Below, in pieces: positions 44,042 through 51,321 of a DNA stretch of 64,000 bases; the first letter of the stretch is position 1, and every line of letters begins with the position of its first letter. The DNA is taken from NCBI RefSeq assembly GCF_017916365.1, contig NZ_JAFMSU010000003.1, positions 186,001 through 250,000 on the forward strand. The letters are read 5' to 3'. The notes beneath the pieces were generated by a model. That model did not search any database. It was not told where the DNA came from and was given only the letters and a program-made list of their open reading frames with translations. Made by a program: the position numbers and the translations under genes. The DNA is from Rufibacter roseolus (lineage in GTDB: Bacteria; Bacteroidota; Bacteroidia; Cytophagales; Hymenobacteraceae).

Positions 44042-45973
44042 ATGAACCCAGAAACAGAGCTTGCCTCCCCTGTCTTCCCGCAAAACACCAATGATGACAT
44101 CTACCGATTATTGGTGGAGAGCATCACAGATTATGCAATTTTTCTCCTTGACCCCACCGGGCATGTGACCACCTGGAATACCGGAGCGAAGGCCTTGAAA
44201 CAATATGAACCCGAGGAAATTATTGGACAGCATTTTTCCATATTTTATTCCCAGGAGGCAAAAGACAGGGAATACCCGGCGTATGAGTTGAAGGAGGCTT
44301 TGCGCATGGGTAAGTTTGAGGACGAGGGCTGGCGCTTCCGTAAAGACGGGCTTGCCTTTTGGGCCAACGTCATCATCTCCCCCATCTACAACCAGGACAA
44401 GGAACTACTGGGTTTTTCCAAAATCACCCGTGATTTAACCGAAAGGAAAAAAGCCGAGGATGATTTGTTCAGGGTCTACGAAGAACTTAAAAACAGTGAG
44501 GAAAGATACCGCCTGCTGGTGGAGGGCGTAGCAGATTACGCTATTTTCATGCTGAACCCCGCCGGACACGTGGCCACTTGGAACCAGGGCGCGCAGAAAA
44601 TCAAAGGCTACAATGCCCAGGAGATCATCGGGAAGTATTTCGGTAAGTTCTACTCGCGGCAAGCTTTGGAGGAGGGTTTTCCGGCATATGAGCTGAAGAT
44701 GGCTCGCGAGCACGGCCGCTTTGAGGACGAAGGCTGGCGCTACCGTAAAGGCGGCTCGGCGTTCTGGGCCAACGTGATCATCACGGCCATTTACAACAGC
44801 AAGAAAGAGCTCCTGGGGTTCTCAAAAATCACCCGCGACCTCACCGAGAAAAAACAACTGGAACAGCAGCTCTTCCAGACGCACGCCGATTTGCTGGAGT
44901 CTGAGGAAAAAACCCGCCTGTTAATAGACAGCGTGCAGGACTACGCCATTCTCATGCTCAACACCGAAGGAATCATCATGAGCTGGAATACGGGGGCTGA
45001 GCGCATCAAAGGCTACAAACCAGACGAGATCATTGGCAAGCATTTCTCCACGTTCTACACCCGCGAGGCCATTGAAAACGGCTTTCCTAAATTTGAGTTG
45101 ACCCAGGCCCTGCAGAACGGCCGGTTTGAGGACGAAGGCTGGCGCATCAGGAAAGATGGTACTGCTTTCTGGGCCAACGTGGTGCTCACGCCTATTTTCA
45201 ACTCAGAGAAACGGTTGCTGGGTTACGCCAAGATCACCCGTGACCTGACCGAGCGCCGCCGCAATGAGGAGCTGATGCAGAAAAACAAGGACCTGGTGAG
45301 AATCAACAATGACCTGGACAACTTTGTGTATTCCGCCTCCCATGACCTGAAGTCCCCTATCGCCAACCTGGAAGGCCTGTTGACCGCGCTGCAGGAAGAT
45401 TTAGGTTCTGAGGTGGAGAACCACAGCCAGATTATTTCGCTCATGCAAGGTTCCATTGGCACCCTCAAAAAAGTGATTTCTGACCTGGCCGATGTCACCA
45501 GGCTGCAACTGGGCAAGCAGCAATCAGAGAGCGTTCAGATCCAGGGCTTGGTTGCCGAGGTGAAAGAGAACCTCCGCCAACTGATCAAAGCCACCAACGC
45601 CCAGATCACCGCCGATGACCTGGCCTTTGACCATCTGCATTACTCGCGCAAGAACCTGCGGAGCATTCTGCACAACCTGGTTTCTAACGCCATTAAATAC
45701 GCAGACCCTAAGAAAACACCGCAGGTTACCATCAAAACCTATTTTTCAGAAACCGGCGAGCACGTGCTGTCGGTGTCAGACAATGGGTTGGGTATTCCGC
45801 CCGGTCAGTTCACCAAGATCTTTGGGATGTTTAAACGCGTGCATGACCACGTGGAGGGTACCGGCGTAGGCTTGTACCTGGTCAAAAAGATCCTGGACAA
45901 TTCCGGCGACCACATCACCGTGGAAAGCGAAGAAGGCCAAGGCTCAACTTTTAAGGTTTATTTCAAACAATAA
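44042..45973 (+). CDS. sensor histidine kinase with three PAS domains
   Basis: A 643-residue cytoplasmic kinase without membrane segments. Three PAS domains, at about residues 20-130, 155-270 and 295-410, are close copies of each other: each has TDYAIF/DYAIL, GHVTTWNTGAK-like, IIGKHFSTFYTREA-like and FEDEGWRFRKDG-like segments. The kinase part has the H-box VYSASHDLKSPIANLEG, N-box NLVSNAIKYADP and G-boxes DNGLGIPPG and GTGVGLYLVKKIL. Signals such as oxygen, light or redox are possible; no regulator is adjacent. Confidence 0.92.
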   Translation: MNPETELASPVFPQNTNDDIYRLLVESITDYAIFLLDPTGHVTTWNTGAKALKQYEPEEIIGQHFSIFYSQEAKDREYPAYELKEALRMGKFEDEGWRFRKDGLAFWANVIISPIYNQDKELLGFSKITRDLTERKKAEDDLFRVYEELKNSEERYRLLVEGVADYAIFMLNPAGHVATWNQGAQKIKGYNAQEIIGKYFGKFYSRQALEEGFPAYELKMAREHGRFEDEGWRYRKGGSAFWANVIITAIYNSKKELLGFSKITRDLTEKKQLEQQLFQTHADLLESEEKTRLLIDSVQDYAILMLNTEGIIMSWNTGAERIKGYKPDEIIGKHFSTFYTREAIENGFPKFELTQALQNGRFEDEGWRIRKDGTAFWANVVLTPIFNSEKRLLGYAKITRDLTERRRNEELMQKNKDLVRINNDLDNFVYSASHDLKSPIANLEGLLTALQEDLGSEVENHSQIISLMQGSIGTLKKVISDLADVTRLQLGKQQSESVQIQGLVAEVKENLRQLIKATNAQITADDLAFDHLHYSRKNLRSILHNLVSNAIKYADPKKTPQVTIKTYFSETGEHVLSVSDNGLGIPPGQFTKIFGMFKRVHDHVEGTGVGLYLVKKILDNSGDHITVESEEGQGSTFKVYFKQ

Positions 45974-46036
45974 AATACTATAACTGGCGTACTTACTTCA
46001 TAATCTATCCAATATTAAATAATACAAGGAAAAACT

Positions 46037-46750
46037 ATGAAGAAGTACGCCAAGTACATGGGAGTAGTATGGCTATTCCTTTCTGGACTAAACTTATCTG
46101 CCCAGGAAGTTGACTCTGCCAAAACAAAGAATTACAAATTCTACATAGGTGTAGGGCTCCCCCTCACCATGTACTATCTCTTTTATGACCATCCAAAAAA
46201 TCCCTCGTTGTTACAGCATGCCAGTTTTGTTCCCAAAAGCCTCCATTTAGGATACAGGTTAAACAAAAGGGTAATTATGGAGGGCGGCATTGCTTATGGA
46301 GGAAGTGGATATCATTATAAATTTCCACCAAGCAAGCTTATAAGTGGGGAGATGGCAGAAGATGAAGACAAATCCCGCACCCATGTAATTGCATTGCTGC
46401 TAACAAGCAAACTCATCCTAATCAATGCCAACAAGAGCTTACCCATTTACGTGACAGCCTCGGTCATGCCTGCCTACGGTACCACCAGGTATTACAGAAA
46501 ACGGACGGTAAACAATGAAACTTCCACTGAGTTTGATGTGCAGGATGAAGGTATGGATGTGTTTGCCATGGCCGGATTTGGGTTCAATTACAGAATATGG
46601 AGGCGTTTCAGCGGAAAAGCAGATTTCCTTCTTTTCAGAAGAAACCTTACTGGCCGTACTTTTGACCATTATTGGGGACAAGGCTGGGGAGAAAAGGCAC
46701 TGCGTTCCCTCTCCATCGGGTTCAACTATGATTTAGGGAAGAAAAGCTGA
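46037..46750 (+). CDS. secreted outer-membrane beta-barrel-like protein
   Basis: A 237-residue protein with a signal peptide (KKYAKYMGVVWLFLSGLNLSAQ). Alternating strands such as KFYIGVGLPLTMYYLFY, LHLGYRLNKRVIMEGGIAYGGS and LRSLSIGFNYDLGKK suggest a small 8-strand barrel. The C-terminus ends on a strand, as in porin-like families. The exact family is not recognised. It is followed by a perfect terminator shared with the next gene on the minus strand. Confidence 0.65.
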   Translation: MKKYAKYMGVVWLFLSGLNLSAQEVDSAKTKNYKFYIGVGLPLTMYYLFYDHPKNPSLLQHASFVPKSLHLGYRLNKRVIMEGGIAYGGSGYHYKFPPSKLISGEMAEDEDKSRTHVIALLLTSKLILINANKSLPIYVTASVMPAYGTTRYYRKRTVNNETSTEFDVQDEGMDVFAMAGFGFNYRIWRRFSGKADFLLFRRNLTGRTFDHYWGQGWGEKALRSLSIGFNYDLGKKS

Positions 46751-46849
46751 TTGAATTACTCTGGTTTATTAGCTAAACGAACCCTTCTGGTTTACTCTAC
46801 TTTAGAGTTTTACAGGCTTGAAATTTAAAGTTTTACAGACTTAAAACCC

Positions 46850-46900
46850 AACAAAGAAAAGGGCGAAGCAGATGATTACTGCTTCGCCCTTTTCTTTGTT
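46850..46900. terminator. bidirectional terminator
   Basis: A 22-bp perfect stem around a 7-base loop (46850-46871 with 46879-46900), A-rich on the left arm and T-rich on the right arm, so it can stop both convergent genes. Confidence 0.93.
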
Positions 46901-46918
46901 GGAAGGAATTCTATAGAT

Positions 46919-47773
46919 CTATTTTAGCCTTCGATTGAACAGCTCCAGCGTACGGTCCCAGGCGAGTTTGGCAGCGGCCTCGTTGTAGCGGGCTGGTGAG
47001 GTGTTGTTATTGAAAGCGTGGTTGGCTCCCTCGTACACGTTCAGTTGATACTTCACGTTGGCGGCTTTCAGGGCCTGCTCAAACGCCGGGATGCCCGCGT
47101 TCACCCGTTCGTCCAGTCCGCCGTAGTGCAGCAGCATCTCCGCTTTGATCTTAGGTACATCCACGGCCTCCGGCTGACGGCCATAGTAGGCTACCGCAGC
47201 ATCCAGTTCCGGAGAGTGCACGGCCAACTGCCCCACTAAAGCGCCGCCCCAGCAGAAGCCCACGGCCCCGGTTTTTCCGTTGCCGTTTTTATGTTTCTGC
47301 AGGTACTCCAGCCCTTTCAGGAAATTGGTGAGGTTCTGCTGGGTATCCAGTTTGGAGAACAACGCACGGGCCTCGTCCTCGTTGGCGGGCGTACCTCCGT
47401 ACGGCGACAACGCATCCGGGGCCAGGGCCAGGTACCCTGCCTGCGCCACCCGCATGGTTACATCCCTGATGTGCGGATTCAGGCCCCGGTTCTCATGGAT
47501 CACCATCACCGTGCCCAGCTTCTTCTTGCCTTTCGGCTGCACCTGGAAACCCCTCATGGTCACTCCCTCGGCCCCGGGATAGGTGATTTCTTCAGGGAGG
47601 AGGTCTTTGTCATCCACGGTAGCGGCCTGGGCATAGTTGTTCTCCAGCATGGGCAACAGCGACATGGCCAGCGTAAGGCTGCCCGTCAGCTTGGCCAGTC
47701 TGGTGAGAAACTCTTTACGGGTAAGCGGAGCGTGGGTGTACTCGTCAAAAAGGTTGATGATGCGCTGGTCCAT
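46919..47773 (-). CDS. dienelactone hydrolase family protein
   Basis: A 284-residue protein whose N-terminal part carries a twin-helix region with LAKLTGSLTLAMSLLPML, probably a membrane or export segment. The hydrolase domain has VIHENRGLNPHIRD, the Cys nucleophile in GFCWGGAL, an Asp in YGGLDERV and the His in ANHAFNNNTS. DLH enzymes hydrolyse lactones or esters; the substrate here is unknown. Monocistronic. Confidence 0.9.
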   Translation of the reverse strand: MDQRIINLFDEYTHAPLTRKEFLTRLAKLTGSLTLAMSLLPMLENNYAQAATVDDKDLLPEEITYPGAEGVTMRGFQVQPKGKKKLGTVMVIHENRGLNPHIRDVTMRVAQAGYLALAPDALSPYGGTPANEDEARALFSKLDTQQNLTNFLKGLEYLQKHKNGNGKTGAVGFCWGGALVGQLAVHSPELDAAVAYYGRQPEAVDVPKIKAEMLLHYGGLDERVNAGIPAFEQALKAANVKYQLNVYEGANHAFNNNTSPARYNEAAAKLAWDRTLELFNRRLK

Positions 47774-47900
47774 AGGTTAGGTTTGTTTCTTGGAAGATAC
47801 AAAACCGGTTACAGTAAACCATGGATAGAGCACAACCGTTTGTTTCGGGCCAATTTTTGGGAAAACAGGTCCTAAATGGAAGGAGTCAATCAGGCCTGCC

Positions 47901-49151
47901 TTACTCCGCGTATTTCTTGAAAATAGAGCTGGCCGTGTGGCCCCCAAAGCCAAAGGTATTGTTGAGGGCGTACGCAACTTTCTGCGGCACTGCCTCCCCC
48001 AACACCAGGTTTAAACCAGCTGGAACCTGTTCATCTACCTGCTGCGTGTTGATGGTAGGCGGGATCACATCATGTTTCACCGAGAGCACACAGATGATGC
48101 TTTCAATGGCACCTGCCGCCCCCAGCAAATGGCCCGTCATAGACTTTGTGGCGCTGATGGCTACCGGCCGATCCCCAAAGACGGTCTTGATGCCCTGCAA
48201 CTCACTCAGGTCGCCAATGCCGGTAGAGGTAGCGTGGGCGTTGATGTAATCTATCTGCTCGGGCCTAACCTGGGCATCTTTCAACGCCCGCTCCATCCCC
48301 AGAACCGCCCCTAATCCGTCGGGTGAGGTGCCAGTTAAATGATAGGCATCACCGGCCATGCCACCTCCCACTAGTTCGGCATAAATAGGCGCGTTTCTCC
48401 GGACGGCGTGTTCCCATTCCTCCAATACCAGGGCCCCGGCCCCTTCGCCCACCACAAATCCATCTCTGTCCTGGTCAAAGGGGCGGGAGGCAGTGGTAGG
48501 GTCATCATTCCGCTTAGACAACGCCTGTGCCGCGCTGAAGCCTCCTACACTGGAGGCGGTGATGGCGGCCTCTGATCCTCCGGCAATCATGATCGTGGCC
48601 TTGCCCATCCGGATGGTGTCAAATGCGTTGATGATGGCCGTATTGGAAGAAGCGCAGGCCGATACCGTGCAGTAATTGGGCCCGTACAGCTGGTTCCGGA
48701 TGGAAATAACACCGGCAGCGATGTCTACAATCATCTTGGGGATGAAAAAGGGATTGAACCGGGGCGTACCGTCGCCGGTGTGGTACCCTTGAAGCTGTTC
48801 CTCAAACGTACCAATGCCCCCGTTACCCGATCCCCAGATCACTCCTACCTCGTGCCGCTCCTCCTGAGACATCTTTTTGAAATCCAGCCCGGCATCCAGA
48901 ATGGCCTCGTCGCTGGCGGCAATGGCATACTGGGTAAACAAATCATATTTCCTGCTTTCCTTTTTCTCCAGGAAGGCCTCGGCCTCAAACCCTTTTACCT
49001 CGCAGGCGAAGCGGGTCTTGAACTTAGCCGCATCAAACCTGGTGATAAGTCCGGCCCCGCTTTTACCGGCCAATAGGTTTGCCCAGAACTCCTGCACAGA
49101 ATTTCCCAAAGGGGTGACCGCCCCCAGGCCCGTAACTACAACTCGCTTCAT
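47901..49151 (-). CDS. fabF: beta-ketoacyl-ACP synthase II type (KAS II)
   Basis: A 416-residue condensing enzyme of the KAS II type. The catalytic triad is intact: Cys166 in VSACASSNTAI, His in NAHATSTGIGD and His in SMTGHLLGAAG. It lies in a TetR-SDR-thioesterase neighbourhood, so it is probably a second, regulated KAS rather than the housekeeping FabF. It starts about 100 bases after the SDR stop, so co-transcription is likely but not certain. A 36-nt palindrome copy follows its stop. Confidence 0.88.
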   Translation of the reverse strand: MKRVVVTGLGAVTPLGNSVQEFWANLLAGKSGAGLITRFDAAKFKTRFACEVKGFEAEAFLEKKESRKYDLFTQYAIAASDEAILDAGLDFKKMSQEERHEVGVIWGSGNGGIGTFEEQLQGYHTGDGTPRFNPFFIPKMIVDIAAGVISIRNQLYGPNYCTVSACASSNTAIINAFDTIRMGKATIMIAGGSEAAITASSVGGFSAAQALSKRNDDPTTASRPFDQDRDGFVVGEGAGALVLEEWEHAVRRNAPIYAELVGGGMAGDAYHLTGTSPDGLGAVLGMERALKDAQVRPEQIDYINAHATSTGIGDLSELQGIKTVFGDRPVAISATKSMTGHLLGAAGAIESIICVLSVKHDVIPPTINTQQVDEQVPAGLNLVLGEAVPQKVAYALNNTFGFGGHTASSIFKKYAE

Positions 49152-49250
49152 GTTTTACCTCAATTGGTGTAAGGGTGATTGTTAAATGATGCAGTTCTGC
49201 CTACCTCAGGCAAAGCATCAATTTTTGTTTGGGTGGATGGGTGAGAATGC

Positions 49251-50018
49251 TTAGTTGACGGCAGGCTGAGGTACCTTTCTGCTGCTGTTCATGGCTTGGA
49301 GGGCACTTTCAGGTGAGGAGAGGTAGAGTTGATAGATTTGCTCGGTATCTCCCACCCTTATTTCAAAGCGGTCCTGCTCCATGGCTTGAAGTAAATTCTG
49401 GGCCACTGCGGCGGGTGAGATGCCCAAGTGCCCGCCAATTGCCTGCGAGAACTCGGTGTTCACCAGGGGCGGCATCAATTCAAACACCTTAATGGCCGAG
49501 TTACCTTCCAGTGCGATACGCAGCGCCTGGGTATAGGAGTGCAAGGCCGCCTTACTAGCCGAATACCCCACCAGTTGCCCTGGCACAAATGCCACAATGG
49601 AAGACACATTCACAATGGCGGCTTCAGATTGTTTTTTCAGAACCGGCAGCAACAGCTCGTTTAACCGCACCACCGACAGGTAATTGGTGTGCATTTCTTC
49701 AGAGGCTTTCCCGTAGGCATCCCCGTTGGCCTCGGTGATATCATACACCAGCGCACGGCCCGCGTTATTGATCACCATGTTCAGCTGGGGGAACTCGGTC
49801 TTTAGCTGGTCCACCAGTGCCTGCACATCTGCCTCCTTACTCACATCAGATTGAATAGGCACCACGGTTGGGAGCGCCTGGTGGGCAAGCCGAAGGCGGT
49901 TTTCATCCCGCCCCGTGATAATGACTTTGTTGCCGGATTGGCTGAGCAGCTTGGCTATTTCAAACCCGATGCCTGCGCTTCCGCCAGTAATTAAAACGGT
50001 GTTCTGGGTAGTTCTCAT
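49251..50018 (-). CDS. short-chain dehydrogenase/reductase
   Basis: A 255-residue SDR with the NAD(P) motif TGGSAGIGFEIAK, NNAGRA, the catalytic Ser in VSSIVAF and YSASK (Tyr and Lys). DltE-like members of this family act on hydroxy or keto groups of diverse substrates. It lies 14 bases after the thioesterase gene and probably in its operon. The neighbours suggest a fatty-acyl substrate; exact activity is unknown. Confidence 0.9.
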   Translation of the reverse strand: MRTTQNTVLITGGSAGIGFEIAKLLSQSGNKVIITGRDENRLRLAHQALPTVVPIQSDVSKEADVQALVDQLKTEFPQLNMVINNAGRALVYDITEANGDAYGKASEEMHTNYLSVVRLNELLLPVLKKQSEAAIVNVSSIVAFVPGQLVGYSASKAALHSYTQALRIALEGNSAIKVFELMPPLVNTEFSQAIGGHLGISPAAVAQNLLQAMEQDRFEIRVGDTEQIYQLYLSSPESALQAMNSSRKVPQPAVN

Positions 50019-50032
50019 AATGATTGGTTCTG

Positions 50033-50509
50033 TTAAAGGTTAATGATAAGACAGGTACCCACGCCATGGGCAAAGACCTCACCCTGTTTATTGAGCAATT
50101 GAGCCTGGATGAAGGAGGTGGTTTTTCCTTTGTGAATGATTTTCCCCACTGCGCGCAGCACGCCGCTCTCCAGTGTGACGGCCTTCAAGAAGTTGGTTTT
50201 AAGCTCCAGGGTAGTGTAGCTTAAGTGGGCAGGAAGCATGGTGTGCAACGTGGCACCCATTGCCGTATCAAGGAGGGCAGAGACCACCCCGCCATGCACT
50301 GTTCCAATGGAGTTGTAATGAAAAACCTGCGGCTGAAACTCAAAGATGGCCTCCCTTTCCTGTATGGAAACCGCTCTGAAATGCAGGGTTTCCAACAGCG
50401 GCGGATACGGGATTTCACCCTCTGCAATAGCTTTGAAATAGTCTAACCCTGATAGCGGTTCTCCTATTGCCGAGGGGATTTGCTCTTTGGCCAGTGCTTC
50501 GTTTCTCAT
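50033..50509 (-). CDS. PaaI-type acyl-CoA thioesterase
   Basis: The start at 50509 (MRNEALAKEQIPSA) is chosen because the upstream frame runs into the operator palindrome. The 158 residues carry the hotdog-fold PaaI signature HYNSIGTVHGGVVSALLDTAMG (Asn/Gly and Asp residues of the active site) and end with GEVFAHGVGTCLI. It hydrolyses acyl-CoA or acyl-ACP thioesters. It is directly behind the TetR operator, so it is probably repressed by the adjacent regulator. Confidence 0.9.
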   Translation of the reverse strand: MRNEALAKEQIPSAIGEPLSGLDYFKAIAEGEIPYPPLLETLHFRAVSIQEREAIFEFQPQVFHYNSIGTVHGGVVSALLDTAMGATLHTMLPAHLSYTTLELKTNFLKAVTLESGVLRAVGKIIHKGKTTSFIQAQLLNKQGEVFAHGVGTCLIINL

Positions 50510-50515
50510 CAAAAT

Positions 50516-50531
50516 AATACCGATTGGTATT
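50516..50531. promoter_or_regulatory. TetR operator upstream of the thioesterase gene
   Basis: AATACCGATTGGTATT, a near-perfect palindrome seven bases before the thioesterase start and 18 bases after the TetR stop. The related palindrome at 51162-51177 lies in front of the TetR gene. Confidence 0.7.
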
Positions 50532-50549
50532 TTTAAGGTCAAAAAAATA

Positions 50550-51137
50550 TCACTTAAGATCCTCAATTAATTTTTCAACGGATTGCATGATGGCGTTCCG
50601 GAAGTTGGTTTTGCCGGTTAGTTTGGTGATCATCATGGCCCCTTCAATCATGGCGATGATGGTCAGGGCAACCTGCTCTGGATTTATCGAGGGGCTGAAT
50701 TCCTGCTGCTCCACTCCCTGGCTTACCACTTTAATGATGCTATCCTTCCAGTCGTTAATAGCCCCGGCGGCCTTTTTCCTTAAAGCCTCGTGCGTATCAT
50801 CTGCTTCAATGGCGGTGTTCAGGATGGGACAACCACCCGCAGGAAAAGGATACTTTAGAAAATTGCTATAAACCTGCACGTAGGCCAGCAATTTTTCTTT
50901 TGCGGTAGCCTGTTTCTGTATTTCAGACCTCAAAATGGTTTGTACTTGCTGCAGGTTGAAGTCAAAAGCTGCCAGGGCTACCTCGTCTTTGTTCGTGAAG
51001 TTGCCATAGATACTGCCTTTGGTTAAACCCGTGGCATTGGTCAGATCAGCGATAGAGGTGCCCGCATACCCTTTGGTATTGAAAATAGGTGCTGTTTTCT
51101 CTATGATAAATTGCCGTGTTCTCTCTGCCTTGCTCAT
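50550..51137 (-). CDS. TetR/AcrR-family regulator
   Basis: A 195-residue regulator. The helix-turn-helix reads TSIADLTNATGLTKGSIYGNFTNKDEVALAAFDF (~residues 27-60), typical of TetR. The C-terminal helices (LLAYVQVYSNFLKYPFPAGGCPILNTAIEADD) resemble the TetR C-terminal family that senses hydrophobic ligands. The same operator sequence stands before it and before the thioesterase gene, so it probably represses both. Confidence 0.92.
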   Translation of the reverse strand: MSKAERTRQFIIEKTAPIFNTKGYAGTSIADLTNATGLTKGSIYGNFTNKDEVALAAFDFNLQQVQTILRSEIQKQATAKEKLLAYVQVYSNFLKYPFPAGGCPILNTAIEADDTHEALRKKAAGAINDWKDSIIKVVSQGVEQQEFSPSINPEQVALTIIAMIEGAMMITKLTGKTNFRNAIMQSVEKLIEDLK

Positions 51138-51161
51138 AATCCCTACACTAATGGATGCAAA

Positions 51162-51177
51162 TTTATACCAATCGGTA
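51162..51177. promoter_or_regulatory. TetR operator upstream of its own gene
   Basis: TATACCAATCGGTATC, containing ATACCAATCGGTAT, the reverse-complement form of the operator at 50516. Confidence 0.7.
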
Positions 51178-51245
51178 TCAAAACAAAACTTTTCTGTTCT
51201 TTTTATTTATCCTTATAAAAGAAAACAGGCGGTCTGTAAGTAAAA

Positions 51246-51293
51246 AAATCTGTTTAGGGCCTGTATTCCAGGAAACAGGCCCTAAACAGATTT
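51246..51293. repeat. best copy of the dispersed 36-nt palindrome, acting as terminator
   Basis: The core 51252-51287 is a nearly perfect palindrome extended by AAATCT/AGATTT; it ends the GH92 gene on the minus strand. Family consensus: GTTTnnGGCnnnTTTTCn then nGAAAAnnnGCCnnAAAC. Other copies by eye start at 3118, 3331, 7417, 11042, 14883, 20169, 22278, 29116, 29577, 41495, 41568, 42546, 43690, 47842, 53703, 53951, 56613, 57721, 61077, 61488 and 62709. Nearly all are 36 nt and intergenic. Sequence varies between copies but the two arms co-vary. Confidence 0.85.
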
Positions 51294-51321
51294 CAGAAAA
51301 TTCTTATTAAAAGAAGGTTCC

